Shown here: one piece after another, positions 18,595 through 28,362 of the stretch
Position numbering within the stretch: the stretch's first letter is position 1
Layout: each line of letters opens with the position of its first letter
Assembly (NCBI RefSeq): GCF_006265165.1
Contig: NZ_VDCH01000001.1
Span: 1-64,000 of the forward strand
DNA length: 64,000 nucleotides
Source: Chlorobaculum thiosulfatiphilum
GTDB lineage: Bacteria; Bacteroidota; Chlorobiia; Chlorobiales; Chlorobiaceae
Direction: 5' to 3'
Program-made: the position numbers and the translations under genes
The notes under the pieces: generated by a model
What the model saw: the letters and a program-made list of their open reading frames with translations, nothing else
Told to the model about the DNA's origin: nothing
Databases searched by the model: none

Positions 18595-19476
18595 ATGAAA
18601 AAAGTGCTTGTCGCCGGTTCGACCGGCTATATCGGAAGCCATGTGGTGCAGGAGTTCAAGACTCGCGGCTATTGGGTGCGCGCTCTGGTGCGTGACCCCG
18701 AAAAGGCCAAAAAGCCCGGCCCGCACCTCGAACCGGTAGTCGCCAGTTTCGCCGATGAAATCGTGACCGCCGACGCCACAAAACCGGAAAGCCTCGTCGG
18801 CGTGTGCGACGGCATCGACGTTGTCTTTTCGTCGCTCGGCATGACGCGGCCCGATTTCGTGCATTCGAGCTTCGATGTCGATTACAAGGCGAACCTGAAC
18901 ATCATGCGCGAGGCGATGAAGGCGAAAGTGACAAAGTTCGTCTATATTTCGGTGTTCAACGCGCAGAAGATGATGGAGATCGAGAACATCCAGGCGCACG
19001 AGAAGTTCGTGGACGCGTTGCGGGCGTCGGGTCTGGAGTACGCGGTCGTGCGCCCTACGGGCTATTTTTCCGACATGGCGCAGTTTTTGAGCATGGCCCA
19101 TAACGGCTTTATGTTCTCGCTCGGCGATGGCGAGACGCGCTCGAATCCCATCCACGGAGCCGACCTGGCCAAGGTGTGCGTCGATGCCGCCGAAGGCGAC
19201 GCGCGGGAGATCGACGCGGGCGGGCCGGAGATTTTCACCTACAAGCAGGTAGCCATGATGGCCGCCGACGTGGTCCAAAAACAGCCATTCAACATCTCGC
19301 TGCCGGTGTGGCTCGCTGACGGCATTGCCGCCGTCACGGGCGTCATTAACCGCGACATCCACGACATCGCGCTCTTCGCCACCACGGTCAGCAAGAACGA
19401 CACCGTTGCGCCGCAATACGGCGACCACCGCCTGCGCGATTTCTTCGAGCAGATGGCCGCAAAAGGCAATGGATAA
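18595..19476 (+). CDS. atypical SDR-family NAD(P)-binding protein
   Basis: A 293-residue NAD(P)-dependent epimerase/reductase-like protein. The Rossmann glycine motif GSTGYIGSHV lies at residues 8-17, followed by RALVRDPEKAK at the second strand, typical for NADP preference. Later landmarks are DVVFSSLGMTR, FVYISVFNA and VVRPTGYFSDMAQF. The classic SDR YxxxK is not evident, so this is an atypical (NmrA/UbiE-oxidoreductase-like) member that may be regulatory or act on quinones or pigments; the substrate is unknown. The start is the ATG at 18595, two codons inside a TTG frame. Confidence 0.85.
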   Translation: MKKVLVAGSTGYIGSHVVQEFKTRGYWVRALVRDPEKAKKPGPHLEPVVASFADEIVTADATKPESLVGVCDGIDVVFSSLGMTRPDFVHSSFDVDYKANLNIMREAMKAKVTKFVYISVFNAQKMMEIENIQAHEKFVDALRASGLEYAVVRPTGYFSDMAQFLSMAHNGFMFSLGDGETRSNPIHGADLAKVCVDAAEGDAREIDAGGPEIFTYKQVAMMAADVVQKQPFNISLPVWLADGIAAVTGVINRDIHDIALFATTVSKNDTVAPQYGDHRLRDFFEQMAAKGNG

Positions 19477-19506
19477 TTGAGAATAAAGCGTTAACGACAC
19501 TCTGTT

Positions 19507-19538
19507 ATATCGGGACGGTTCTGGAGCCGTCCCGATAT
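19507..19538. terminator. hairpin between convergent genes
   Basis: A perfect 12-bp inverted repeat (ATATCGGGACGG / CCGTCCCGATAT) with an 8-base loop, 30 bases after the SDR stop and before the convergent deaminase. No T-run follows, so it may act with another factor. Confidence 0.65.
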
Positions 19539-19673
19539 CGAATCACAGCCCGCCCGCCCGATCAACACTAATCGACGGACAACTCAGCTTCAAAGCCGAC
19601 ACGTTCCTGCTGAAATACCTTTCGGCTCGATGCCCGCACAATCGCTTTGGCGGCATCCGGCACACGCCAGGCG

Positions 19674-20264
19674 TCAGCATTTTCTCGAATTATAGATATG
19701 CCCGCCGGTTCGCGCATAGAGCTGCAAAACTTCGCGAGCGGCTTCGCGCTCGACGCCGGTGGTGACGCGAATAGCGCGGGATTCGAGTTCCTCAATCCAG
19801 TTTTCCGGTTTTGGCCCCTCGTCGAACTCGATTGCCTTCGCATCCTCGGAGGATGCCCCGGTCACGAGATGCAGGATGCCTGACCAGGGTATCGCGCCGA
19901 AGCACATCGCGCACGGCTCGGTGCTCGTCACCAGCTCATGAGCAGGCATGTCGGAGCCACCAAGATCGTACTCCCCTAACTTCAATTGCGCAATCACGAT
20001 AGCCACCATTTCGGCGTGGAGGATCGATGACTTCTGAGTAAGAACCAGATTAACGTCAAGCGAAACCAGCTTGCCCATCCCGCTCTCAAACACCGCCGCC
20101 GCAAACGGCCCACCACTCCCCTCCTCGACATTTTTCCGCGACGCCCCGATAACAAATTTCACCCGCTCTTCAAGCGATGGCGAGAGATTGTATGTGCTGG
20201 CATAGCTATCAAGCCATGATGGCAGGGAAAAGTGTATGTGGTTGGGTTGGTGGAACAGATTCAT
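19674..20264 (-). CDS. nucleoside/guanine deaminase family protein
   Basis: A 196-residue zinc-dependent deaminase of the cytidine/guanine deaminase superfamily. The zinc site is complete: HAEMVAI supplies His and the catalytic Glu, and STEPCAMCFGAI supplies PCxxC. The residues around it (GGPFAAAVFESG, WSGILHLVTGAS) resemble guanine deaminase (GuaD) more than tRNA adenosine deaminase, so a purine salvage role is likely but not proven. The ATG at 20264 is preceded by GGGAGA at a good distance; the frame extends further upstream without reason. It is convergent with the SDR gene. Confidence 0.85.
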   Translation of the reverse strand: MNLFHQPNHIHFSLPSWLDSYASTYNLSPSLEERVKFVIGASRKNVEEGSGGPFAAAVFESGMGKLVSLDVNLVLTQKSSILHAEMVAIVIAQLKLGEYDLGGSDMPAHELVTSTEPCAMCFGAIPWSGILHLVTGASSEDAKAIEFDEGPKPENWIEELESRAIRVTTGVEREAAREVLQLYARTGGHIYNSRKC

Positions 20265-20448
20265 GCGCTGAGTTCTCCCGCTTGATCTACCTGAGATTAT
20301 TATTCGATTTTTCGACAACTAAACAGACTATTCTCTCGAACATATGGCCAATTTACGAAACAGCATGAATCGAATCATTCCCTTAAAGACATTCATAGGA
20401 TATAAATGGCAACAGATTCAAGACATCAAAAACACTTATTTTTTCTTA

Positions 20449-22080
20449 TCATTTCCGAAGATACTCAATCAACCTTTTATCCTTATTCTCAGAATACTTT
20501 CTTTTCAATAAATCTAATCCCTTTTGATCAGGCAAACGCATCAATAATCTAATCACATAACGCCTTTCATAATCTGACATATATTCAACCCTATTCTCAA
20601 AATGATTCAACAATTTTGCCAACCCTGATGCATCAACATCATACACCTTATTATCGATATAATACCTAAGAAACAAACACCTCTCATACCACCACAAATC
20701 TCTCCATTTTTCAGAATAATATCTTGTCAATAACGCACGATAAACATCATCGCTATAAGGAAGTTTTAAACATGCATTCCAGTACACAAATGACACTAAA
20801 GGGTAAATAACATCAGAACCACTCAAATATTCAATAAGTCTCTTTTTAAAATCATCACGAGACCTCATCAACATAGCCATCAAATTAATCAAAGAGCCAT
20901 TATTTCTATTAACCAACTCTGGATGATCAATCATAACCTCAAAAAAGAAGTCCATATTGCGTTTTATCAAAATATCACCACTTCGATTTAACGAAATAAT
21001 CATTTTTAAGATGTAATTAAAAGGAGAAAACCACCTGCACCCATTCTGTCTTTTACAGTATAAATCTTTTATTTTTGCAAATAATTCTTCTTTATCGTCT
21101 CCATACTGATCAATGAAATCCCAATCAGAAAAACACCAATATTCAAAATATTGATCGGCATTCATAATCCTTGTCTTAGAATCATTTAGATGAAGTGATA
21201 AATCCGACAACAATCGAGAAACAATCTGAGTTATTCGCAGAGAAATATTTTTATCACCACGAAATGCAAACCAAAGATCATCCGCATATCGCGTATATTG
21301 CCAATCTCTCCCTTTTGAGTCTCCAAGTAAACATTTAAGCTCATCAATAATTCTTACGTCGAAATAATTAAGGTAAAAATTTGCCAACAGTCGAGAAATC
21401 TCACCAACTTCTTCCTGAGGCAAACCAACGACATTTTCAGTATATGAGTAGTTATCAATGGTCTTAACATTTTTCAAAAGATAAAATAATAAGTCTATAT
21501 CATTTTTCTTATTTGGCACGAGACTTCTAACCTCCTGCTCAAGCTTGTTCAATGGTATTGAATCATAAAAATGAGCTATATCAAGATGCATATAATAATC
21601 AAACCTATTCTCATACAACCCCTGAGCCAAATTCTGATAATCAGACCATGCTTTCCTAAATGAACACTTTAAAAACATCTCATAACTAGGATCATACACA
21701 AAACCATCCATACTTGACTCACTTAAGACAAGCTTATCTGTCAACCTGAATCCACCATAAACGAACTCAACTTCGTTTATTCTTTCAATTAATTGATCCT
21801 GTAAGCTTTTTACGCAATAATAATATACAACTACATCCGTGAGATCAAAATGCATTACAGGCCTAATAACCCCAAATCCTTTAGGATAACCAATTAATCT
21901 TGCTACACTCGGCCTGTAAACACCCCCATTAATTTTTCTTGCAATTTCATATAAATACTCATCTTTCGTCAAATCTTTAAAATCAACAACATCTTTTATA
22001 AGACTTTGCTTTGTTATATACCCCCAAAAAGCTTTATCAATCGACTTAACAAACTCTATTGGCTCAATATATCTATTCAT
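20449..22080 (-). CDS. solitary reverse transcriptase, Abi/UG-like, candidate antiphage protein
   Basis: A 543-residue reverse transcriptase. Visible RT landmarks: IRPVMHFD near residues 72-79, YMHLDIAHFYDSI (catalytic D167), GLPQ (219-222) leading into SRLLANFYL, RYADD (264-268, catalytic aspartates), and LHLNDSKTRIM (297-306). The LPQ block lacks the usual GSP and is two residues longer than in group II intron RTs. No maturase, HNH or integrase domain follows; residues from about 330 to 543 are a helical, repeat-like extension, as in Abi and defence-associated UG-type RTs. The gene is strongly AT-rich against GC-rich neighbours, so it was probably acquired. No partner protein is adjacent. 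RT activity is well supported; defence is inference and the subgroup is unassigned. Confidence 0.85.
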   Translation of the reverse strand: MNRYIEPIEFVKSIDKAFWGYITKQSLIKDVVDFKDLTKDEYLYEIARKINGGVYRPSVARLIGYPKGFGVIRPVMHFDLTDVVVYYYCVKSLQDQLIERINEVEFVYGGFRLTDKLVLSESSMDGFVYDPSYEMFLKCSFRKAWSDYQNLAQGLYENRFDYYMHLDIAHFYDSIPLNKLEQEVRSLVPNKKNDIDLLFYLLKNVKTIDNYSYTENVVGLPQEEVGEISRLLANFYLNYFDVRIIDELKCLLGDSKGRDWQYTRYADDLWFAFRGDKNISLRITQIVSRLLSDLSLHLNDSKTRIMNADQYFEYWCFSDWDFIDQYGDDKEELFAKIKDLYCKRQNGCRWFSPFNYILKMIISLNRSGDILIKRNMDFFFEVMIDHPELVNRNNGSLINLMAMLMRSRDDFKKRLIEYLSGSDVIYPLVSFVYWNACLKLPYSDDVYRALLTRYYSEKWRDLWWYERCLFLRYYIDNKVYDVDASGLAKLLNHFENRVEYMSDYERRYVIRLLMRLPDQKGLDLLKRKYSENKDKRLIEYLRK

Positions 22081-22130
22081 TGTAAGTAGATTCTAAAACT
22101 TTTATTAAAAACAAAAACGGATAACTTACA
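22081..22130 (-). promoter_or_regulatory. inverted repeat abutting the RT start codon
   Basis: TGTAAGT (minus strand, 22130-22124) and ACTTACA (22087-22081) form a perfect 7-bp inverted repeat whose right arm touches the ATG of the RT gene. The loop is about 36 bases. No Shine-Dalgarno is visible, so the hairpin would place the start codon at the base of a stem. It could regulate translation or be the end of a structured RNA encoded in the 291-base gap upstream. Confidence 0.4.
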
Positions 22131-22371
22131 GTATTTCATATATAGGATACCAATTCGCAAAAAAGGTTTTTCAGTAAACGTTGACAACTCTTTTGCCAAG
22201 TACATCAGCATATCACTATATAACATACAGTTACGCTATTCACAAACAAAAAGCTCGTCACCGGCAATCAGTCGCTGAAAACGCTACCACTCAATTCCCT
22301 ATCCTCCCCACAATCTTGCCATCCCGCTTCGCCTGTCGCCCCGACCTTCTCATGAAAAATATCACCGCAAA

Positions 22372-23241
22372 TCACACCTGTTTCGCTTCGCTCTTTTGCT
22401 TGCCTTTCGCGCCGAACAGAACCGAGAACATCAAAATCAGCAGCACCAACGTCATCAAAACAATCTCCAAAACGTACTTTGACGGCTGGATCCAGATTTC
22501 AGTGAAAACATTCCACCTGCCGAGGATTTCGACGAAGTTCCAGAAGATGAGCACCGTCGGGATCGCGTAGCGGATGGCGTACGCCAGATTGCTGATTTTC
22601 AGGAGTTTGACGAACAGCAGCACCGACCATAACAGTGAACCGAACGCGATAAAATAGGTTACAGGATGCCGATCTCCGGCGAAGTTTTCGTCGTAGGCAA
22701 ACAAAAGCAAGAGATAAAAACCCCACAACAGCACGTTGAACTCCATGAACGTAACCATTGCGACATTCCGGGATGAGCGGCCCGCGCCGAGCCTGGAATC
22801 GAAACGCAACAGGCGCTGAAACCACAGGAAAAACCGGCATCCCGAACGAACGCCAAACAGATAGTAGAGCATGATGATCGCGAAAAATCCGATAGAGGAG
22901 GGCATGAGCAGATATTCCGCCCTGGTCACCACGACGCCGTTCTGCATCACCGGCTCGATACCAAGGCGGCGGGCATAATACTCGAAGCCGATCTCGATCC
23001 ACCCCGACCAGGTGAACAGAGCACCGAACATGCCGAGCAAGGTCGCCATCAGCTCCTTCGAGGCGAACAGTCCCGCGAGCAGCAACCCCGCTCCGGCAAA
23101 ACCGAGCAGCACTCCGGCCAGGGCGACATGCTCCTTGCCAAGCGCGTTTTGCAGCAGAATGACAGCCGCGTGACCGAGCGGCATCGTCAGCAAAACGATC
23201 GAAAAAGCTGAAAAGGCGGTGAGGGGCTTGAGGCGTTTCAT
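22372..23241 (-). CDS. multi-spanning membrane protein, hypothetical
   Basis: A 289-residue integral membrane protein with about seven or eight hydrophobic segments (for example residues 10-30, 38-60, 64-84, 112-130, 165-185, 198-214, 255-278) and a short basic tail (GAKGKQKSEAKQV). I do not recognise a family or a catalytic motif. Its composition is typical for the chromosome, unlike the RT gene 290 bases downstream on the same strand, so it is probably a resident gene and not part of an RT system. Function unknown. Confidence 0.75.
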   Translation of the reverse strand: MKRLKPLTAFSAFSIVLLTMPLGHAAVILLQNALGKEHVALAGVLLGFAGAGLLLAGLFASKELMATLLGMFGALFTWSGWIEIGFEYYARRLGIEPVMQNGVVVTRAEYLLMPSSIGFFAIIMLYYLFGVRSGCRFFLWFQRLLRFDSRLGAGRSSRNVAMVTFMEFNVLLWGFYLLLLFAYDENFAGDRHPVTYFIAFGSLLWSVLLFVKLLKISNLAYAIRYAIPTVLIFWNFVEILGRWNVFTEIWIQPSKYVLEIVLMTLVLLILMFSVLFGAKGKQKSEAKQV

Positions 23242-23330
23242 AAGAGATGATGTTGAATCGAAAAATCATAGACCATCAAAATAACCGCTCCGCAACCGAA
23301 GCACAACGTCATCGTATCTTTGGCGGAAAC

Positions 23331-23363
23331 AAAAAAAGGGCGTCCCGAAAAACCGGAACGCCC
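23331..23363 (-). terminator. Rho-independent terminator of htpX
   Basis: On the minus strand GGGCGTTCCG... pairs with ...CGGGACGCCC and is followed by seven T residues (A-run at 23331-23337 on the plus strand), about 30 bases after the htpX stop. Confidence 0.85.
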
Positions 23364-23389
23364 CTCCTGCCATATCCACCGTCAACGCT

Positions 23390-24265
23390 TCAGCGAGCGG
23401 CTTCGAGCGCGGTGATTCGCGATTCGAGCGGCGGGTGGCTGCTGAAGAGCGCCATCATGCCGCCACCGGCAATGCCGCTGGCCGCCATCTGTTTCGGCAA
23501 CTGGCCCGCTTCGAGGCTGCCCAGCGCCCGGAGCGCTTCGATCATCGGGCGGCGGTCGCCCATCAGCGCTGCCGCTCCTGAATCCGCGCGGAATTCTCGT
23601 TTGCGCGAAAAGTACATCACGATGATGGAGGCGAGAATGCCGAACAGAATCTCGAATACAACACTGCCGATCCAGTAGCCGATGCCCGGGCTGCCCGATT
23701 CATCCTCGTCCCTGCGCAGAAAGCTGTCGATCGCATAACCGGCGACGCGAGCCAGAAAGATCACGAAGGTGTTGACCACGCCCTGAATCAGCGTCAGCGT
23801 CACCATGTCGCCGTTCTGGATGTGGGCGACCTCGTGCGCCAGCACGGCCTCGACCTGCTGCTTGTTCATGCTTTGCATGAGGCCCGTCGAAACGGCGACC
23901 AGCGACTTCGACTTGCTCGCGCCCGTGGCGAAGGCGTTGGGCGCGCCGTCATAGATAGCCACCTCGGGAGTCGGCAACCCGGCTTTGGAAGAGAGCCGCT
24001 TCACCGTATTCACGAGCCACGCCTCATCCTGATTGGCCGGTTGCGCGATGACCCGCGCGCCGGTGCTCCATTTGGCCATCGTTTTTGACATCAACAACGA
24101 TATGAATGAGCCGCCAAAACCGATCAGGGCCGCGAACGCCAAAAGCATACCCATGTTCAGCCCATTGGCGGTCAGAAAGCGATCGACGCCCAGAAGACGG
24201 GCCGTGACCGACAGCACCAGCAGTACCGCAAAGTTGGTTACTAAAAACAGAACTATTCGTTTCAT
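23390..24265 (-). CDS. htpX: membrane zinc metalloprotease HtpX
   Basis: A 291-residue M48 protease for quality control of inner-membrane proteins. Two N-terminal membrane segments (about residues 3-25 and 38-60) and two later ones (around 170 and 200) flank the zinc site HEVAH (144-148), with the third ligand in the later [10 protein letters not shown] segment. Long stretches match E. coli HtpX ([39 protein letters not shown]). AGGAGG lies six bases before the ATG at 24265 and directly against the one at 24271, so 24265 is the better start. Monocistronic with its own terminator. Confidence 0.95.
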   Translation of the reverse strand: MKRIVLFLVTNFAVLLVLSVTARLLGVDRFLTANGLNMGMLLAFAALIGFGGSFISLLMSKTMAKWSTGARVIAQPANQDEAWLVNTVKRLSSKAGLPTPEVAIYDGAPNAFATGASKSKSLVAVSTGLMQSMNKQQVEAVLAHEVAHIQNGDMVTLTLIQGVVNTFVIFLARVAGYAIDSFLRRDEDESGSPGIGYWIGSVVFEILFGILASIIVMYFSRKREFRADSGAAALMGDRRPMIEALRALGSLEAGQLPKQMAASGIAGGGMMALFSSHPPLESRITALEAAR

Positions 24266-24563
24266 CCGCATCCTCCTGCTCTATCAGTTATGATTTGTTT
24301 GTTTAAGATATATCGACCCCTTGGGTTTGACGTTCAGTCCGGTATAGACTCGCGAAATTTATTGAAATAAAGAACAAAAAAATCACAACGCAGCTCTCGC
24401 CGCATTCTGAAAAACCAAGCGGCACACCTGACATCAAGCACAACTCAAAGGAAAACTTCGCGCGGCTGCCAGGCAGTTCCCACAATCTTGACACGACGTT
24501 TCAACATGGCGGGCGATTTTTGTATTTTGGGCTTTTTCCGCTTCACCTAACGGCTTGCCCTTC

Positions 24564-25832
24564 ATGAAGAAATCACCGCTGGCCATCCTGTTCCTGACAG
24601 TCCTGCTCGACCTGATCGGCTTCGGTATCGTGCTGCCGCTCTTGCCGACCTACGCCAAGGAACTCGGCGCGTCGCCCTTCATGATCGGCCTGATCGCGGC
24701 GATCTACTCGACGATGCAGTTCATCTTTTCGCCGATCTGGGGCAAGGTGAGCGACAAGATCGGACGCCGTCCGGTGATGCTGTCGAGCATTTTTCTGGCC
24801 TCGATCTCCTACGTTTTTTTCTCGCAAGCGGTCACTATTCCGCTCTTGATTCTGGCCCGTTCGCTCTCCGGCATCGGCTCGGCCAACATCGCGGCGGCGC
24901 AGGCGGCCATTACTGACGTGACCGACTCGAAAAGCCGCTCAGGCGCAATGGGCATGCTCGGCGCGGCGTTCGGCATCGGCTTCATCATCGGCCCCCTCGT
25001 CGGCGGCGTACTGATGACCAACTTCGGCATCTCGATGGTCGGTCTGTTCGCGGCAGGCCTCAACTTCATCAACTTCCTGCTCGCGCTCGTCCTCCTGGGT
25101 GAAACCAACGCCCACGCGGAGGGCGTTCTGTCGCTCTTCAAAAAGCATCCCGACGCAAAGCCTCACGCCGACAACTCGTTCATCGCCTCTCTCAGTCGCA
25201 AAAGCAGCGCCTACGCCGACAAGGTTCGCGAGGCATTCAGTTCGCGGCCCGTGGCGTTGTTGATGATTATCAACTTCATCTATTCGCTCGCCATCGTGAA
25301 CATGCAGGTTTCGGCGATCCTGCTCTGGAGCGATATCTACCACGCCACCGAGCAGCAGGTGGGCTACCTGTTCGCCTACGTGGGCTTCTTTACGGTGATC
25401 GTGCAGGGGGTGATGCTGCCGAAAATGACTCGCAAGTACGGAGAACACAAGCTGATGGTTCTGGGTCACGTCACCTCGTTCATCGGCGTCTTTTTCATTC
25501 CGTTCATTCCGGTCAGCTCGCTCTTCACGATCGGCCTCGGCATTCTGCTCTTCTTCGCCATCGGCACGAGCCTGGTCAATCCGCTCAACATTTCGATGAT
25601 CTCGCTCTACAGCTACAAGCAGAAACAGGGGCAGGTCATGGGGTTCGCCCAGTCGGTCAACGCGCTGGCCCGCATCCTCGGCCCCTTCACCGGCAGCATT
25701 CTGTACGGCATGGATCACCGTTTTCCCTACTACCTGGCCGGAGCGCTGACCGTGGTCGGCACGTTCATTTCGATGAGCCTGTTCAAATATGACATCGAGG
25801 CGCTGGAGCCGTCGGCAAGCGTCGCAGACTGA
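24564..25832 (+). CDS. MFS efflux transporter (TetA/MdtG-like)
   Basis: A 422-residue major facilitator with 12 predicted membrane helices and a central cytoplasmic loop at about residues 185-225. The MFS motif A between helices 2 and 3 is clear: [14 protein letters not shown] (60-73). [17 protein letters not shown] in helix 1 and the long [16 protein letters not shown] in helix 5 (motif C, antiporter signature) place it with drug:proton antiporters of the TetA type. Substrate is unknown; tetracycline resistance should not be inferred. ATG 24564 is preferred to an in-frame TTG nine bases upstream. It ends 31 bases before the oxidoreductase gene and may share its transcript. Confidence 0.88.
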   Translation: MKKSPLAILFLTVLLDLIGFGIVLPLLPTYAKELGASPFMIGLIAAIYSTMQFIFSPIWGKVSDKIGRRPVMLSSIFLASISYVFFSQAVTIPLLILARSLSGIGSANIAAAQAAITDVTDSKSRSGAMGMLGAAFGIGFIIGPLVGGVLMTNFGISMVGLFAAGLNFINFLLALVLLGETNAHAEGVLSLFKKHPDAKPHADNSFIASLSRKSSAYADKVREAFSSRPVALLMIINFIYSLAIVNMQVSAILLWSDIYHATEQQVGYLFAYVGFFTVIVQGVMLPKMTRKYGEHKLMVLGHVTSFIGVFFIPFIPVSSLFTIGLGILLFFAIGTSLVNPLNISMISLYSYKQKQGQVMGFAQSVNALARILGPFTGSILYGMDHRFPYYLAGALTVVGTFISMSLFKYDIEALEPSASVAD

Positions 25833-25863
25833 AAAAACCGCCGCAAACGAAAAGGAGACCATC

Positions 25864-26898
25864 ATGCGCATAGGCGTTGCAGGCGTCGGCAAGCTCGGCG
25901 AATTCCATACGAACCTGTTGAAGCAGATCGCCGGTGAAAGCCCGGATGTCGAATTTTCCGGCGTGTTCGACCTGAACCCGGAGCGGTTGCAGGAGATCGG
26001 CAAAAAGTACGGCGTGCCGTGTTTTTCCACGCTGGAGGAGTTGGCCGCATCGTGCGACGCTGCGGTGATCGCGACGACAACCAGCTCACACTACGCCATC
26101 GCAAAACAGCTTCTCGAAGCAAGTTTGCATCTCTTCATCGAGAAGCCGATCACGGCGACACTCGAAGAGGCCGACGAGCTGATCGGCATCGAAAAGGCGA
26201 AGGGGCTGACCATTCAGGTGGGCCACATCGAGCGCTTCAACCCGGCGCTGCTCGCCGTGGAGCCGTATATCGGCGAGCCGATGTACATCCAGGCCGAGCG
26301 GCTGAGCGGCTTTTCACGCCGCGTGACCGACGTCTCGGTAGTACTCGACCTGATGATTCACGACATCGATCTGGTGCTGTCGCTGATAAAATCGGACATC
26401 CGCAGCATCGCGGCCTCGGGCGTGAAGGTATTCTCGAACGAGCTCGACATGGCCACGGCGCGCATCGAGTTCGAGAACGGGGCCATCGCCAACGTGACGG
26501 CGAGCCGCCTCAGCCGGAGCAAGCTGCGCAAAATGCGCTTCTTCAGCCGCAACCCGAAGAGCTACGCCTCGCTCGATTTCACCAGCGGCAAGTCCGAGGT
26601 GTTCCGGCTGGTTCCGCCCGATCAACTCTCATCGAAGAATCCGATCAAGAACTTCGCGACGAAAAAAATTCTCGAACAGTTTGGCGAAATTCAGGAGTCG
26701 CTCAAGGATATGGCGCTCGATTACGTCAGTCCCGACATACCGAAAATCAACGCTCTGAAAGAGGAACTCGAACAGTTCATCGCCGCCATCCGCGCTGGCA
26801 GAGCGGCGAAAGTGACCTCCGAAGAAGGACGCCGCGCCTTGATGGTGGCAGGAAAAATCACCGATGAAATACGGAAAAATACGGCAGACCTTGACTGA
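25864..26898 (+). CDS. Gfo/Idh/MocA family NAD(P)-dependent oxidoreductase
   Basis: A 344-residue oxidoreductase. The N-terminal Rossmann fold begins GVAGVGKLGEFH (residues 4-15), with the family EKPI motif (about 91-96, FIEKPITATLEEA) positioning the substrate-linked lysine. The C-terminal alpha/beta domain carries LDLMIHDIDL. Members act on sugars, nucleotide sugars, inositols or biliverdin; the close link to lipid and cell-envelope genes seen for this subgroup suggests a nucleotide-sugar substrate, but nothing here proves it. AAAGGAG at a good distance fixes the ATG at 25864. The nucleotidyltransferase gene follows after 33 bases. Confidence 0.88.
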   Translation: MRIGVAGVGKLGEFHTNLLKQIAGESPDVEFSGVFDLNPERLQEIGKKYGVPCFSTLEELAASCDAAVIATTTSSHYAIAKQLLEASLHLFIEKPITATLEEADELIGIEKAKGLTIQVGHIERFNPALLAVEPYIGEPMYIQAERLSGFSRRVTDVSVVLDLMIHDIDLVLSLIKSDIRSIAASGVKVFSNELDMATARIEFENGAIANVTASRLSRSKLRKMRFFSRNPKSYASLDFTSGKSEVFRLVPPDQLSSKNPIKNFATKKILEQFGEIQESLKDMALDYVSPDIPKINALKEELEQFIAAIRAGRAAKVTSEEGRRALMVAGKITDEIRKNTADLD

Positions 26899-26931
26899 AC
26901 CCGACACGACGAATACGAGACCGACGACCGA

Positions 26932-28362
26932 ATGCTGACAACCGGGCACGAAGCCATTCCTGAAATCATGGCGCGCATCGGAGACCTCGCCGACGAGGCA
27001 TCGCTCCCCTGCTATATCGTGGGCGGCTACGTCCGCGACCTCGTCATGCAGCGCCCCTGCACCGACATAGACATCATGGTGATCGGCGAACCGGTGCCCT
27101 TCGCCCACGCCATCGCCGAAAAACTCGGGGGGCGGAACTTCGTGCTCTTCGAGCGCTTCCGCACCGCGCAGCTCGAACTGGATGACCCGCGGGCCGGGAC
27201 GTTCAAGCTCGAAATCGTCGGCGCGCGCAAGGAGAGCTACAACCCCGAATCGCGCAAGCCGATCACCAGCATCGGCACGCTGGAGGATGATCTTTCGCGG
27301 CGCGACTTCACCATCAACGCGCTTGCTTTGCGACTGAACCGTCAGCAGCGCGGCGAAGTGGTCGATCTGTTTGAGGGCCAGCGCCACATCCGCGAAAAGC
27401 TGCTCAAGACGCCGCTCGATCCCGAAAAGACCTTTTCGGACGACCCGCTCAGGATGATGCGCGCCGCCCGCTTCGCCTGCCAGCTCGATTTCCGGCTCGA
27501 CGCGGCCACGCTCGACGCGATGGCGGCGATGAGCGGGCGGATCCAGATCGTGTCGCGCGAGCGCGTCAGCCACGAATTCCTCAAGATCATGCAGGCCTCC
27601 AAACCCTCCATCGGGCTGAAAATCCTCTATTCGACCGGCCTGTTGAAGGAGATCATCCCGGAGGTGACGGCGATGGCGGGCATCGAGCAGGTCGATGGCC
27701 TCGGCCACAAGGACACGCTCTTCCACACCTTCCAGGTGGTCGATAACCTCGCGGAGCACTCCGGCAAGCTCTGGCTGCGCGTGAGCGCTCTCTTCCACGA
27801 CATCGCCAAGCCGGTCACGAAGCGCTTCCACCCCGGCAGCGGCTGGACCTTCCACGGCCACGAGGCGGTGGGCGTCAAGCTCGTGGCTCGGATTTTCCGC
27901 GCGATGAAGTGGCCTCTGGAGCCGATGGAGTACGTGCAGAAAATGGTGCGGCTCCACCACCGCCCGATTCCGCTCTCCAAGGAAGAGATCAGCGACTCGG
28001 CGGTGCGCCGCCTGATGTTCGATGCCGGAGCCGATCTGGAGGAGCTGATGATGCTCTGCCGCGCCGACGTGACCAGCAAGAATCCGCGCAAAGTGCAGCG
28101 CATTATGAAGAACTTCAACAACGTCGAGGAGAAGATCGCCGAGGTGAGCGAAAAAGATCTGCTCGCCAAATGGCGTCCGCCGATCAGCGGCGCCGACATC
28201 ATGGAGCTGCTGCAACTGCCGCAGGGGCGCACGGTCGGCATCATCAAGAGCCGCATGGAGAACGCCATCATCGACGGCGACATTCCCTACGACCGCCAGT
28301 CCGCGCTGGATTTTGTAAGTGCGGTGTACCGGGAAATGCAGGAGAAGGGAGAGAAATTGTGA
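26932..28362 (+). CDS. CCA tRNA nucleotidyltransferase / poly(A) polymerase family protein with HD domain
   Basis: A 476-residue class II nucleotidyltransferase. The head shows YIVGGYVRDLVM (GG motif) and CTDIDIMV (catalytic DxD). RRDFTINALAL and RMMRAARFACQLDF follow as in CCA-adding enzymes and PcnB. From about residue 270 an HD domain is present (FHDIAKPVTKRF, FHGHEAVG). CCA addition to or repair of tRNA 3' ends is the likely role, since HD domains are common in CCA enzymes; polyadenylation cannot be excluded. The TGA stop is the first part of a heptamer repeat tract. Confidence 0.9.
   Translation: MLTTGHEAIPEIMARIGDLADEASLPCYIVGGYVRDLVMQRPCTDIDIMVIGEPVPFAHAIAEKLGGRNFVLFERFRTAQLELDDPRAGTFKLEIVGARKESYNPESRKPITSIGTLEDDLSRRDFTINALALRLNRQQRGEVVDLFEGQRHIREKLLKTPLDPEKTFSDDPLRMMRAARFACQLDFRLDAATLDAMAAMSGRIQIVSRERVSHEFLKIMQASKPSIGLKILYSTGLLKEIIPEVTAMAGIEQVDGLGHKDTLFHTFQVVDNLAEHSGKLWLRVSALFHDIAKPVTKRFHPGSGWTFHGHEAVGVKLVARIFRAMKWPLEPMEYVQKMVRLHHRPIPLSKEEISDSAVRRLMFDAGADLEELMMLCRADVTSKNPRKVQRIMKNFNNVEEKIAEVSEKDLLAKWRPPISGADIMELLQLPQGRTVGIIKSRMENAIIDGDIPYDRQSALDFVSAVYREMQEKGEKL

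Noticed and set aside
20449-22080. Retron or group II intron
   Set aside because: No maturase/X domain, HNH or intron domain V-like end is visible, and no msr/msd-like inverted repeats are seen next to it. The RT resembles Abi/UG types more.
26629-28215. A 528-codon minus frame
   Set aside because: Antisense to the nucleotidyltransferase gene, which carries clear catalytic motifs; the frame is His/Glu/Leu-rich as expected for an antisense reading.
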